From Haliea sp. E1-2-M8 (GTDB taxonomy: Bacteria > Pseudomonadota > Gammaproteobacteria > Pseudomonadales > Halieaceae), in contig NZ_JAUTDR010000013.1 of NCBI RefSeq assembly GCF_030649675.1, forward strand, positions 1-46,097: a DNA stretch of 46,097 nt. The letters are read 5' to 3'. Both the position numbers and the translations under genes were made by a program. The notes beneath the pieces are model-generated. The model was given only the letters and a program-made list of their open reading frames with translations. It was not told the origin of the DNA and ran no database searches. Shown piece after piece: positions 1-9,136 of this stretch. Each line of letters opens with the position of its first letter. The first letter of the stretch is position 1.

Positions 1-1455
1 CTCTCAGCACAGATCAATGCAGCGAATCACCGCTTGTTGCGGTTGATAGCGGAGTTCGATCGCTGTGGTGGCTGGCGCGAGCAGGGAACGATGCGCTCCT
101 GTGCCCACTGGCTGGTGGCCCATTGCGGTATCACGCTGGGGGCTGCGCGGGAGAAAGTCCGGGTGGCGCGGCAGTTGGAAGTGCTGCCGGAAGTCAATGA
201 CGCCTTCTCGGAGGGCGGCATCTCCTATTCCAAGGTGCGCGCCATCACCCGTGCGGCCTGCGATCAGGTAGCTACGCCGGAGAACGAGGGCTTTATGGTG
301 CACCTGGCGCAGCAGAACAGCGCGGGACACCTGGATAAGCTGGTGAGCAGGTACGAACCAGTCGCAGAGCCAGGGCTTGCGGGATTGCTGGAGTCGGGGC
401 CGGAGGAGCTTGCAGCTGCCAGTGTTTCGGGCGAGGCAGCTGAGAATGGCGCCGCGCCTCCCGAGCTGGACGCCGAAGCAATGCGCGAACTGGCCCGTGA
501 ACTGTACTGGTTTCAGGATGAAGACGGCATGTGGATTATTCATGCCAAGCTGCCGCCGGAGCAAGGGCTGCTGGTCATGAAAGCCCTGCAGGCAGTGGCT
601 CGGCCGCTGGAAGAAGAACGCAAGGAGGAGTGGCAGGCAAAGCAGAAGGCGCGCATGCAAGCGGTGGCGCGCAATATCCTGCAGCGCAGGGGCTCAAGCA
701 CAGATGCGATTTCGGAAGGCGGGGCGGGGCAGGCAGAGCCAGATGTTGGCGCAGAAGGCGGTGCAAGCCGGGAACTGCACACAGAGGCCCCCTCCGGTGG
801 TGCAAGCGTGAGAGAGACCTCAGAAAACAGTGCCGGGGAAGCCCTGCCGGACCATCTTGCTTACGCCCGGGCGGAGGAGAAAATCTCCGCGGAGATTTTT
901 TCGCAGCACATGAACCAGGTGCGAGCCGATGCGCTGGTGGCGATGGTGGAACACTTTCTGGCGTCGGGGCCGGATTATCGAGGCCTGCAGGGGTTGAAGG
1001 GTGCAGAGCGGTGCCAGGTTGTGATGCACGTAGACATGAATACCCTGCGCGAGCAGCGCTCGGGAGTGTGTTGCACTCATGGGCGGGCGCACTTCGAGGA
1101 TAAACCGTGGCTGTCGCCCTCCACCGCACGGCGGCTGAGTTGCGATGCGTCGTTGGTCACGGTACTGGAGGATGACGCCGGCAAGGTGCTGAACGTGGGC
1201 AGAAAGTCGCGCATTGTGCCAGGGCGAATTCGCCGTGCGCTGCGCGAGCGGGACGGCGTCTGCCAGTACCCAGGCTGCCAGGAATCAGAGTATGTGGACG
1301 CTCATCATATCCAGCACTGGGCCGAGGGTGGCGAAACACGGCTGGATAATCTTTTGACGCTGTGCCGATTCCACCACCGGCAGTTACACCGCGGGTGCTT
1401 CGACGTTCGTCTCAATGGCACCTCCGCGGAGATCCTGGCGCCAGAAGATTTTTAG
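1..1455 (+). CDS. DUF222 / HNH endonuclease-domain protein, 5' truncated by the window edge
   Basis: The reading frame is open from base 1. The residues before the first possible start (TTG at 34) continue the usual DUF222 beginning (AANHRLLRLIAEFD), so the true start lies outside the window. The N-terminal two thirds is a helical DUF222 region. It is interrupted at about residues 205-285 (counted from 34) by a Gly/Ser/Ala/Glu-rich low-complexity stretch. The C-terminus is an HNH nuclease fold: CQYPGC, then DAHHIQHW, GG.TRLDNL, LC and FHHRQLH, giving paired cysteines and the metal-binding histidines. Proteins of this architecture (13E12-repeat type) occur in many copies in some genomes and are often linked to mobile DNA. 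The cellular role is unknown. It lies where clpB follows pgeF in Pseudomonas as I recall the order. Family assignment is firm; function is not. Confidence 0.88.
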   Translation, partial: LSAQINAANHRLLRLIAEFDRCGGWREQGTMRSCAHWLVAHCGITLGAAREKVRVARQLEVLPEVNDAFSEGGISYSKVRAITRAACDQVATPENEGFMVHLAQQNSAGHLDKLVSRYEPVAEPGLAGLLESGPEELAAASVSGEAAENGAAPPELDAEAMRELARELYWFQDEDGMWIIHAKLPPEQGLLVMKALQAVARPLEEERKEEWQAKQKARMQAVARNILQRRGSSTDAISEGGAGQAEPDVGAEGGASRELHTEAPSGGASVRETSENSAGEALPDHLAYARAEEKISAEIFSQHMNQVRADALVAMVEHFLASGPDYRGLQGLKGAERCQVVMHVDMNTLREQRSGVCCTHGRAHFEDKPWLSPSTARRLSCDASLVTVLEDDAGKVLNVGRKSRIVPGRIRRALRERDGVCQYPGCQESEYVDAHHIQHWAEGGETRLDNLLTLCRFHHRQLHRGCFDVRLNGTSAEILAPEDF

Positions 1456-1517
1456 GGGCAGAGGATTCCATGGGGAAAGAGGGTCCCTTGAAAGCTCTAA
1501 GGTTTTTCTGGGGCCGG

Positions 1518-1547
1518 GGCCGGAATCGATGGTCCGGCGTTCCGGCC
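1518..1547. repeat. 8-bp inverted repeat between convergent genes
   Basis: GGCCGGAA at 1518-1525 and TTCCGGCC at 1540-1547 form a perfect 8-bp stem with a 14-base loop in the 114-bp gap between the convergent HNH and pgeF genes. No T run follows on either strand, so it is not a standard intrinsic terminator. It may still help separate the two transcripts. Confidence 0.35.
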
Positions 1548-1569
1548 GGTACGATCGCAATGATTTGGG

Positions 1570-2415
1570 TTACTTGAGCTGGATCAAGCTGGCCATGCGG
1601 CCGGTGGTGCCGTCGCGGCGGTAGGAGTAGAAGCGCCGGGGGTCGCTCAGGGTGCAGAGCCCGCCGCCGTGGACGGCACCGACACCGGCTTCGCGCAACC
1701 GCATTCGGGCCAGGGCGTAGAGATCGAGAAGATAGTGGTCCGGGCGAGGGGCGGGGGTGAAGGCAGCCAGGATTTCGGCCTCCGCGACAGCGGCATAGCC
1801 CGATGCGGCGTCGCCCCCGGTAGTGGGTACCGCGGCATGGGCTGCCCCGGCATCGGCCGCCGCAGCGTGGGCTGCCGCAGCGACCGCTGCGGCAACAAAT
1901 ACATCGCGGACTTCGGGGCCGACTTCAAACGCCGTCGGGCCGATGGCGGGGCCCAGCCAGGCCAGCAACTCGCCGGGGTCGACCGGCAGGGCCGCCACCG
2001 TGGCCTCAAGCACTCCGCCACGGAGTCCGCGCCAGCCCGCATGGGCGGCCGCAACTACGGTGGCCGAACGATCACAGAGCAGTACTGGCAGGCAATCCGC
2101 GGTAAGCACCGCGCAGGCAATACCGGGCTCGTCGGTCCAGCAGGCATCGGCCTCGGGCACTGCACCGCTGGAGGATGCCCGCACTACCGCAGTGCCGTGT
2201 ACCTGCCGCAGCCACTGCACGACGCTTCCCGCCGGCAACGAGCCCTGCAGGACGGCGCGATTGGCCTGCACCGCCCGCGGGTCATCGCCGACATGGTCGC
2301 CCAGGTTCAATCCCTGCCAGGGCCCGCTGCTCACACCGCCCTCCCGGGTGCTGACCAGGGCGTTGACTGCGGGCGGCGCCGGCCAGTCAGGCCTTATCAG
2401 GACGGGCGCTGACAC
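1570..2415 (-). CDS. pgeF: Peptidoglycan editing factor / YfiH-family copper-type (laccase-domain) protein
   Basis: A protein of the YfiH/DUF152 family, reported to act on cytoplasmic peptidoglycan precursors carrying the wrong amino acid; relatives also have purine-nucleoside phosphorylase/deaminase activity. The three metal ligands are visible: His73 in RQVHGT, Cys108 in TADC and His125 in AAHAGW. I chose the GTG at 2415, which has GGAAG upstream and gives 281 residues. A longer frame up to 2475 would run deep into rluD without family similarity. The gene overlaps the end of rluD by 29 bp, so the two are probably co-transcribed and translationally coupled, as in other Gammaproteobacteria. 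An odd feature is an Ala/His-rich insertion at about residues 174-212, which makes it roughly 35 residues longer than usual. The family call is secure. Confidence 0.9.
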   Translation of the reverse strand: MSAPVLIRPDWPAPPAVNALVSTREGGVSSGPWQGLNLGDHVGDDPRAVQANRAVLQGSLPAGSVVQWLRQVHGTAVVRASSSGAVPEADACWTDEPGIACAVLTADCLPVLLCDRSATVVAAAHAGWRGLRGGVLEATVAALPVDPGELLAWLGPAIGPTAFEVGPEVRDVFVAAAVAAAAHAAAADAGAAHAAVPTTGGDAASGYAAVAEAEILAAFTPAPRPDHYLLDLYALARMRLREAGVGAVHGGGLCTLSDPRRFYSYRRDGTTGRMASLIQLK

Positions 2416-3364
2416 TGTCTTCTTCCGCCAGCACATGCAGTAGTTCCACCATGTCCGGCGGCAGCGGACAGTCAAACTGCATCGCCTCCCCCGTGACCGG
2501 GTGAATCAGGCCCAGGGCCTCCGCATGCAGAGCCTGGCGCGGAAACTCGCGCAGGGCCTCGATCAGGCGCTCGGAGGCGCCCTTGGGGATCCGCGGGCGG
2601 CCGCCATAGCTGGGGTCGCCAATCAGGGGATAGTGGCGGTGCGCCATGTGCACCCGGATCTGGTGGGTGCGACCAGTTTCCAGGTTCACGGCGATGCGGG
2701 TGTGGTGGGCAAAACGCCTGGTCACCTTGTAGTGGGTGACGGCGGGCTTGCCGCCGGCTGCGACCACGGCCATTTTCTTGCGCTGGCGGGGGTGGCGGCC
2801 AATGGGTTCATCGATAGTGCCACCGCCGGTCATGGCGCCAATACAGACCGCGCAGTACTGGCGCTTGACGGTACGGGCCTGCAGTTGTGCTACCAGGTGG
2901 TGGTGGGCGCTCAGGGTCTTCGCCGCCACCATGACCCCGGAAGTTTCCATATCCAGCCGGTGCACAATGCCCCCCCGGGGCAGCTGCGCCATACTGGCGG
3001 CGTGGCCGATCAGGGCATTGACCAGGGTGCCGTCGGCGTGGCCCGCAGCGGGGTGCACCACCAGGCCCGCGGGCTTGTTGAGGACCAGGATGGCCTCGTC
3101 CTCATAGAGGATATCCAGCGCCACCGCTTCCGCCTGCCAGCTGACCTCGTCCTCCAGCAGCGCATCCACGGTCAGCTCGCTGCCGCTGTGCACCTTGTCC
3201 CGGGGCCGGCACTGCGCGCCATCCGCCAGCAGCTCGCCGCGCTTGATCCAGGTCTGCAGGCGTGAGCGGGAATAGTCCGGGAACAGACGCGCCGCGGCCT
3301 GGTCCAATCGTTCACCATCGAGCTCGGGGCCTACTTCGGCCCGGGCGCGGATTCTGTCTGCCAT
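2387..3364 (-). CDS. rluD: 23S rRNA pseudouridine(1911/1915/1917) synthase RluD
   Basis: This enzyme isomerises three uridines in helix 69 of 23S rRNA to pseudouridine and is important for ribosome assembly. The N-terminal ~75 residues form an S4 RNA-binding domain (DYSRSRLQTWIKRGEL). The catalytic domain follows, with HRLDMETSG carrying the catalytic Asp, the NKPAGLVVHP strand and the ETGRTHQIRVHM motif near the C-terminus. At 325 residues it matches the family length. The ATG at 3364 has AGGAA a few bases upstream. The gene is divergent from bamD with about 50 bp between start codons and is followed by pgeF, the same arrangement as in Escherichia coli and Pseudomonas. That synteny favours RluD over RluC. 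Confidence 0.95.
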   Translation of the reverse strand: MADRIRARAEVGPELDGERLDQAAARLFPDYSRSRLQTWIKRGELLADGAQCRPRDKVHSGSELTVDALLEDEVSWQAEAVALDILYEDEAILVLNKPAGLVVHPAAGHADGTLVNALIGHAASMAQLPRGGIVHRLDMETSGVMVAAKTLSAHHHLVAQLQARTVKRQYCAVCIGAMTGGGTIDEPIGRHPRQRKKMAVVAAGGKPAVTHYKVTRRFAHHTRIAVNLETGRTHQIRVHMAHRHYPLIGDPSYGGRPRIPKGASERLIEALREFPRQALHAEALGLIHPVTGEAMQFDCPLPPDMVELLHVLAEEDSVSARPDKA

Positions 3365-3413
3365 GGGAATTCCTGTTTAAGCCCCGGGAGTGATGTGGTT
3401 AAATAGCGAGCTT
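3365..3413. promoter_or_regulatory. Divergent rluD / bamD intergenic promoter region
   Basis: About 50 bp separates the two divergent start codons, so both promoters must lie here or inside the genes. I see only weak -10-like A/T stretches (for example around 3399-3405) and no convincing -35/-10 pair. The entry rests mainly on gene orientation. Confidence 0.4.
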
Positions 3414-4337
3414 ATGTCAATTCCCAAGTCTATCACGCCAGCGGTTGCCACCTTGTTGAATTCAGTAAAGATCACCATTGCCCTGCTGCTCGTCGCCCTG
3501 CTCTTCGGTTGCGCCGGCAACGACGAACTGGACGAGCTGGCCGCGGACAGCGGTGAGCAGCAGATGTACGATAACGCCCAGCGTTATCTGCGCAGCCGCA
3601 ATTTCGACCTCGCGGTGCGCAGCCTGCAGCTGCTGGAGTCGCGCTACCCCTTCGGCAAGTATGCCGAACAGGCCCAGCTGGAGCTGATCTACGCCCACCA
3701 CGGGGCCTACGAGCATGAGGCGGCGGTGGAAGCCGCGGACCGCTTCATCCGCCTGCACCCGCAACACCCCAGCGTCGACTACGCCTATTACATGAAGGGC
3801 CTGTCCGCCTACAACGCCCAGTCAGACATTTTTGCCCGCTTCCTGCCCACCGATGAAAGCAGCCGGGATACCAGCCACGCCCGCGAGGCCTTCGCCGAGT
3901 TTGCCCAGCTCGTCGCCCGGTTCCCGGACAGCCCTTACGCGGCGGACGCCAAGGCCCGCATGGTGCACCTGCGCAACCTGCTGGCGCGCCACGAAATCCT
4001 GGTCGCCAACTACTATTTCCGTCGCGGCGCCTACCTGGCCGCCGCCAACCGCGGTCGCTACGTGGTGGAAAATTTCCAGCGCACCCCGGCCGTGGCCGAT
4101 GGGCTGGCAGTGATGGCCCAGGGCTATATCCTGCTGGGCATGAACGACCTCGCCGAGGACGCCATTGCGATCCTGAAGCTGAACTACCCGGACTATCCGG
4201 CTCTGGGCCGGGACGGCAAGTTCATCAGCGACTACTCTTTGGACGGCCCCCAGCGCTCCCTCGTCAACCGCACCACCTTCGGCCTGTTCGACCCGCCGCA
4301 AGTGCCCCAGTTCGACAGCCGCGCCCAGTATAAATAG
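3414..4337 (+). CDS. bamD: Outer-membrane assembly lipoprotein BamD
   Basis: BamD is the essential lipoprotein of the beta-barrel assembly machine; it recruits BamA and unfolded outer-membrane proteins at the periplasmic face. The start at 3414 gives MSIPKS..., a hydrophobic signal and the lipobox LLFGC, whose Cys would be lipidated. After the lipobox come five TPR-like helical repeats, including [34 protein letters not shown] and the [16 protein letters not shown] segment typical of BamD/ComL. At 307 residues it is slightly longer than the E. coli protein. An in-frame ATG at 3390 would place charged residues ahead of the signal peptide and was not chosen. The gene ends 6 bp from the convergent nadE stop. 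Confidence 0.94.
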   Translation: MSIPKSITPAVATLLNSVKITIALLLVALLFGCAGNDELDELAADSGEQQMYDNAQRYLRSRNFDLAVRSLQLLESRYPFGKYAEQAQLELIYAHHGAYEHEAAVEAADRFIRLHPQHPSVDYAYYMKGLSAYNAQSDIFARFLPTDESSRDTSHAREAFAEFAQLVARFPDSPYAADAKARMVHLRNLLARHEILVANYYFRRGAYLAAANRGRYVVENFQRTPAVADGLAVMAQGYILLGMNDLAEDAIAILKLNYPDYPALGRDGKFISDYSLDGPQRSLVNRTTFGLFDPPQVPQFDSRAQYK

Positions 4338-4343
4338 AGCGGT

Positions 4344-5975
4344 TCAGTCCCCCGGCGTCCAGGCGGAGGTAATCGGGTAGCGGCGATCACGGCCAAAGCC
4401 GCGGCGGCTGATCCGCACCCCGATCGGCGCCTGTCGGCGCTTGTACTCATTCAAGTCCACCAGGCGCAGTACACGGTGCACCTGCTCTGCATCCAGGCCC
4501 GTGGCAATGATGGCTGAGGCGCTGAAATCCTGCTCCACGTAAAGCTCCAGGATCCGGTCCAGCACCGGGTAGGGCGGCAGGCTGTCCTCGTCCTTCTGGT
4601 CCGGCGCCAGTTCCGCGGACGGGGGACGGTCGATCACCCGCTGCGGAATGCAGGGGCGCAAGCTGTTGCGATAGCGGGCCAGTTCGAACACCAGGGTCTT
4701 GGGCACATCCTTGAGCACATCGAAGCCGCCGGCCATGTCGCCGTAGAGGGTGGAATAGCCCACCGCCAGTTCGCTCTTGTTGCCGGTGGTCAGGACCAGC
4801 AGACCCTTCTTGTTGGAGATGGACATCAGCAGCACCCCGCGGCAGCGGGCCTGAAGATTCTGCTCCGTGGTATCCACGCGGGTGCCGGCAAACTCCTCCT
4901 GCAGGGCCGCCATGAACGCCTCATACATGGGCTCAATGGAAATTACCTTGTGCTTGACGCCCAGCAGGGCCGACTGCTCAGCCGCATCCTCCACACTCAT
5001 CTGCGCGGTATAGCGAAAAGGCATCATCACCGCCTCGACCCGCTCCGGCCCCAGCGCTTCCACCGCCGCCGCCAGGGTCAGGGCGGAATCAATCCCGCCT
5101 GAAAGGCCAAGCACCACGCCGCGGAAGCGGTTCTTGTTGACGTAGTCCCGCAGCCCCAGCACCAGCGCCTGCCACACTGCCTCCAGCTCAGCCAGCGGCG
5201 CGGCGACATCGAGGCCGCTGAAGCGGATGCCGGACCCGGTCTGTTCGGCCTGCAGCCAGTATTCGCCCTCGACAAAGTTGGGCGCCGCGGCCACCAGTTC
5301 GCCCCGGGCGTCAACAGCAAAAGATCCGCCGTCAAAGACCAGCTCGTCCTGCCCGCCGACCTGGTTCACATATACGACAGGGCAGTTGTTGCTGCGGGCG
5401 CGATCCGCCACCAGGTCCCAGCGTTCGACGCGCTTGCCGCGATGGTAGGGCGAGGAATTGAGGTTGATGATCAGTTCCGCGCCGGCCTGGACGGCATCGC
5501 GCACGGGGCCGGTCTCCCAGATATCCTCGCAGATCGTGAGACCCACCCGGACGCCGGCTATTTCCACCACGCAGGGTCTGTCCCCGGGCTGGAAGTAGCG
5601 CTTCTCGTCGAACACCAGGTAGTTGGGCAGGCACTGCTTGTGATACTCCGCCACAATCTCGCCCCGGTGCAGCACTGCCGCGGTGTTGTACAGGGCGATA
5701 CCCTCGCGCCGGGGGTAGCCCAGCACGACCCAGGCGTCACCGGTCATGGCGGCGCAAATGCTGCGCAGGGCCTGGCTCACCCGCAGCTCGACGCTGGGCC
5801 GCAGCAGCAGATCCTCCGGCGGATAGCCGCTCAGGGTCAATTCCGGGAATACCAGCACCGGCGCCGCGGCCTGCTCCTGGGCACGCTCTATGGCAGCGAT
5901 GACCCGGGCAGTGTTGCCCTCAAAGTCACCCACCCGGGTGTTCATCTGCGCCATGAGTATATTGAGGCTGGTCAT
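4344..5975 (-). CDS. nadE: Glutamine-dependent NAD+ synthase
   Basis: This two-domain enzyme carries out the last step of NAD+ synthesis, amidating deamido-NAD with glutamine as nitrogen source. The N-terminal nitrilase/glutaminase domain shows the Glu-Lys-Cys triad: Glu45 in FPELTLSGYPPEDL, Lys113 in YHKQCLPNY and Cys149 in LTICEDIWE. The C-terminal N-type ATP-pyrophosphatase domain carries the SGGIDSA loop at residues 292-298 and the TTGNKSELAVGYSTLYGD segment. At 543 residues it has the length of the glutaminase-fused bacterial form rather than the short ammonia-dependent NadE of E. coli. It is transcribed toward bamD and is divergent from pilS. Confidence 0.95.
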   Translation of the reverse strand: MTSLNILMAQMNTRVGDFEGNTARVIAAIERAQEQAAAPVLVFPELTLSGYPPEDLLLRPSVELRVSQALRSICAAMTGDAWVVLGYPRREGIALYNTAAVLHRGEIVAEYHKQCLPNYLVFDEKRYFQPGDRPCVVEIAGVRVGLTICEDIWETGPVRDAVQAGAELIINLNSSPYHRGKRVERWDLVADRARSNNCPVVYVNQVGGQDELVFDGGSFAVDARGELVAAAPNFVEGEYWLQAEQTGSGIRFSGLDVAAPLAELEAVWQALVLGLRDYVNKNRFRGVVLGLSGGIDSALTLAAAVEALGPERVEAVMMPFRYTAQMSVEDAAEQSALLGVKHKVISIEPMYEAFMAALQEEFAGTRVDTTEQNLQARCRGVLLMSISNKKGLLVLTTGNKSELAVGYSTLYGDMAGGFDVLKDVPKTLVFELARYRNSLRPCIPQRVIDRPPSAELAPDQKDEDSLPPYPVLDRILELYVEQDFSASAIIATGLDAEQVHRVLRLVDLNEYKRRQAPIGVRISRRGFGRDRRYPITSAWTPGD

Positions 5976-6071
5976 GCGACTTCCGCTTTCGCTGTCAGAA
6001 ACGTGCTATTTTCCGGCAAAGGCCGCGCCGCTGCCAGACCCGGTTCACATTTAGTCGGGATCAATCGTCCG

Positions 6072-6099
6072 TTCACCGGAGAATCAGGCCTGCTACACT
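6072..6099 (+). promoter_or_regulatory. Candidate sigma-70 promoter for pilS-pilR
   Basis: TTCACC (6072-6077) and TACACT (6094-6099) are separated by 16 bp in the 157-bp gap between the divergent nadE and pilS genes. They lie 34 bp before the GTG start of pilS. Match quality is moderate and no experimental support is available from sequence. Confidence 0.35.
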
Positions 6100-6132
6100 G
6101 GGCGCTCCACCGCAACCAGGCAACGCCAGCGC

Positions 6133-7758
6133 GTGACTCGACCCGCGATCCTCACCAGGCCCGCCCCCCAGGGCGCCAGCCAGCAGAACCTGCTGCTGTT
6201 TCGCATCTATGTCGGCTACCGCTCGCTGCTGTCGATAGTGCTGCTGATCATGCTGGTCAGCCCCAACACCCGGCAGCTGGTCGGGGTGCTCAACCCCTCC
6301 CTGTATGTCGCCGTGGCGCTGGCCTACCTGGCTACCAGCGCACTGTTGCTGGGCTCGCTGGCGGGCGAGTGGCGCTACAACCAGCGCATGCTGTTCGTGG
6401 TCTTTTTCATCGACATTGTTGCCATCGTGTTGATGACCGACGCCAGCGGCGGCATGGAGAGCGGCTTGCCGGTACTGCTGGTCATCACCGTGGCCGCCGC
6501 GGCGGTGATGATCCCCAACCGCACCCTGGCCACCCTGATCGCCGCCCTCAGCGTGCTGGCGATCCTCGCCGACACGGTCTGGCTGGTTTTGCGCGGCACG
6601 CTGGATATCAATGCGCTGTTTCCGGTGGGCCTGCTGGGGCTGCTGGTTTTCGGCGTCTCCCTGATGGTCCAGTTCATCGCCAGCCGGCTCGGCAAGGCCG
6701 AGGAACTGGCGCGTTCCCGGGCCAGTGACCTTTACAATCTGCAGCGGCTCAACGAGCAGATCGTGCAGCACATGCAGACCGGCATCCTGCTGGTGAGCGA
6801 AAACAGCACCGTGCGGGTCATGAACAAGGCCGCGAGCGTACTGCTGTCGCCAGAGCGACCGATCACCATGGAACAGGGCCGCCGGCTGTTGGATTACAGC
6901 GAAGACCTGGCGCACCAGTTCAAACACTGGCGGGACAGCGGCCAGCACCGCGCCCAGCCATTCCGGGTGATGGAGTCGGCGCCGCCGGTGATCGCACACT
7001 TCCGCGAACTGCGGCCGGGCACCGAACGGGAGACTCTGGTGTTCATCGAGGACTACACCCCGGTTACCCAGTACGCCCAGTCCCTCAAGCTGAACTCCCT
7101 GGGGCGCCTGACAGCGAGCATCGCCCACGAGATCCGCAATCCGCTGGGTGCGATCAGCCACGCGGCGCAGCTGCTACTGGAATCTCCCGGGCTGGCGGAG
7201 TCCGACCGCCGGCTGGCGGATATCATCCAGCACCACAGTCAGCGGGTGAACCAGACCGTGGAAAGCGTGATGCAGATCTCCCGCCGCGAGCCCCCCAGGC
7301 CCGAGTACATCCCGCTGTGCCAGTGGCTGCCGGATTTTGTCGGCAACTATCTGGATGGCCTGCGAGATGTCGCCGAGATCACCGTGGACTGCAGCTACCT
7401 CGACCTGCTGGTGGAGTTCGACCAGGAGAACCTGCAACGGATCCTCGGCAACCTGCTGGACAACGCCCTGCGGCACAGTAAGATGGCCACTGGCCGCGAG
7501 CAGGCGCGGATCGAAGTGGCACTGGACTTCGGCAAAAACCAGTGCCTGATCGACATCGTCGACCACGGCACCGGCGTGCCGCTGCAGGAGCGCTCCAAGC
7601 TGTTCGAACCGTTCTACACCACGGTGCAGGAAGGCAGCGGCATGGGCCTGTTCCTGTGCAAGGAGCTGTGTGAAATCAACAACGCCGACCTTTACTATCG
7701 AACGACTGAACAGGGTGAGAGCTGCTTTCGGGTGGCACTAAATCAGAGGGAACTGTAG
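6133..7758 (+). CDS. pilS: Type IV pilus two-component sensor histidine kinase PilS
   Basis: This is the membrane sensor kinase that phosphorylates PilR; in Pseudomonas it responds to pilin level in the inner membrane. The N-terminal ~185 residues contain about six transmembrane helices, the PilS arrangement. A cytoplasmic PAS-like segment (about 200-310) follows. The DHp domain has the phospho-accepting His332 in SIAHEIRNPLGA, and the ATPase domain carries the N box LGNLLDNALRHS and the G boxes DHGTGVP and GSGMGLFLCK. The start is GTG at 6133, followed closely by the first membrane helix. pilR begins 5 bp after the stop, indicating one operon. At 541 residues it is of normal length. Confidence 0.93.
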   Translation: MTRPAILTRPAPQGASQQNLLLFRIYVGYRSLLSIVLLIMLVSPNTRQLVGVLNPSLYVAVALAYLATSALLLGSLAGEWRYNQRMLFVVFFIDIVAIVLMTDASGGMESGLPVLLVITVAAAAVMIPNRTLATLIAALSVLAILADTVWLVLRGTLDINALFPVGLLGLLVFGVSLMVQFIASRLGKAEELARSRASDLYNLQRLNEQIVQHMQTGILLVSENSTVRVMNKAASVLLSPERPITMEQGRRLLDYSEDLAHQFKHWRDSGQHRAQPFRVMESAPPVIAHFRELRPGTERETLVFIEDYTPVTQYAQSLKLNSLGRLTASIAHEIRNPLGAISHAAQLLLESPGLAESDRRLADIIQHHSQRVNQTVESVMQISRREPPRPEYIPLCQWLPDFVGNYLDGLRDVAEITVDCSYLDLLVEFDQENLQRILGNLLDNALRHSKMATGREQARIEVALDFGKNQCLIDIVDHGTGVPLQERSKLFEPFYTTVQEGSGMGLFLCKELCEINNADLYYRTTEQGESCFRVALNQREL

Positions 7759-7763
7759 CCGCC

Positions 7764-9125
7764 GTGAGCTCCCAGACCGTACTTATCGTCGACGACGAGC
7801 CCGATATCCGGGAACTGTTGGGTATCACCCTGAGCCGCATGGGGTTGACCTCCTCGAGCGCCGCCACCCTGGGCGAGGCGCGCGACAAGGTGGCGCAGCT
7901 GCAACCCGACCTGTGCCTGACCGACATGCGCCTGCCCGACGGCAACGGCATCAGCCTGGTCGAATATATCCAGCGGGACTTTCCGGATATCCCGGTGGCA
8001 ATGATCACCGCTCATGGCAGTGTCGAGACCGCCATAGCGGCACTCAAGGCCGGCGCCTTCGACTTCATCAGCAAGCCGATAGAACTGGAGCGCCTGCGCA
8101 ATCTGGTGAGCTCCGCCCTGCGGCTCAATGACGCGCCGGCACCTCTGGCAGAGGACGACGACGGGAACAACCGTCTGCTCGGCAATGCACCGCAGATCGT
8201 CGCCCTGCGGAGCAAGATCAACAAGCTCGCCCGCAGCCAGGCGCCGGTGCATATCCACGGTGAATCCGGCGTCGGCAAGGAAGTCGTGGCACGGCTGATC
8301 CACAGCAATGGTCCGCGAGCGGAGAAGCCGTTTATCGCCGTCAACTGCGGTGCCATTCCCCACGAGCTGATGGAAAGCGAATTCTTCGGCCATCTCAAGG
8401 GCAGCTTCACCGGTGCCAATCGCGACAAGCTGGGACTGTTCCAGGCGGCCGAGGGCGGCACCCTGTTCCTCGATGAGATCGCCGACCTGCCGCTGCCCAT
8501 GCAGGTCAAGCTGCTGCGGGCAATACAGGAAAAGGCTGTGCGCCCGGTGGGTGGCAGCGAGGAACAGGCGGTCGATGTCCGTCTGCTGAGCGCGACCCAC
8601 AAGAATCTGGCGGCGGAGGTTGCGGCGGGTTACTTCCGCAATGACCTGTTTTACCGCATCAACGTCATTGACCTGCAGGTGCCGAGCCTGCGGGAGCGGC
8701 TGGAGGACCTTCCGGTACTCGCGCCGGCACTGCTGGCGCGCATCTGTGCCAGCACGGACACACCGCTGCCCACCATTGCTCCCGACGCCATGGCTGCCCT
8801 GCAGCAATACTGGTTTCCCGGCAATGTGCGTGAGCTGGAGAATATCCTGGAGCGGGCGGTTGCCCTGGCCGAGGGTGCGGCGATCGACGAGGACGACCTG
8901 CAGTTCGCACCACAACCCGTGCCCACGCATCCGGCCCGCAGCGACGGGCTGGATGTCGAGGCCGCCTTCGGCAACCTGGAAAGCTACCTGGAAGACATCG
9001 AGCGGCAGATTCTCAGCGCGGCCCTGGAACAGTGCCGTTGGAACAAGACCGCCACCGCCAAGCTGCTGGGAGTCAGTTTCCGCAGTCTGCGCTACCGGCT
9101 GCAGAAGCTGCAGCTGGACGACTGA
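7764..9125 (+). CDS. pilR: Type IV pilus sigma-54 response regulator PilR
   Basis: An NtrC-class activator that opens RpoN promoters of pilin genes once phosphorylated by PilS. Domains in order: receiver (residues 1-120) with the acidic pocket DDE at 10-12, phospho-acceptor Asp54 in LTDMRLPDG and Lys104; AAA+ sigma-54 interaction domain with Walker A GESGVGKE (166-173), the sigma-contact loop GSFTGA (213-218) and Walker B TLFLDEI; and a C-terminal Fis-type helix-turn-helix (KTATAKLLGVSFRSLRYRL). The start is GTG at 7764, giving MSSQTVLIVDDE. It is translated right after pilS and converges on pilE with 11 bp between stop codons. GSFTGA in place of the commoner GAFTGA is accepted in this subfamily. 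Confidence 0.94.
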   Translation: MSSQTVLIVDDEPDIRELLGITLSRMGLTSSSAATLGEARDKVAQLQPDLCLTDMRLPDGNGISLVEYIQRDFPDIPVAMITAHGSVETAIAALKAGAFDFISKPIELERLRNLVSSALRLNDAPAPLAEDDDGNNRLLGNAPQIVALRSKINKLARSQAPVHIHGESGVGKEVVARLIHSNGPRAEKPFIAVNCGAIPHELMESEFFGHLKGSFTGANRDKLGLFQAAEGGTLFLDEIADLPLPMQVKLLRAIQEKAVRPVGGSEEQAVDVRLLSATHKNLAAEVAAGYFRNDLFYRINVIDLQVPSLRERLEDLPVLAPALLARICASTDTPLPTIAPDAMAALQQYWFPGNVRELENILERAVALAEGAAIDEDDLQFAPQPVPTHPARSDGLDVEAAFGNLESYLEDIERQILSAALEQCRWNKTATAKLLGVSFRSLRYRLQKLQLDD

Positions 9126-9136
9126 GCCGGGCACGC

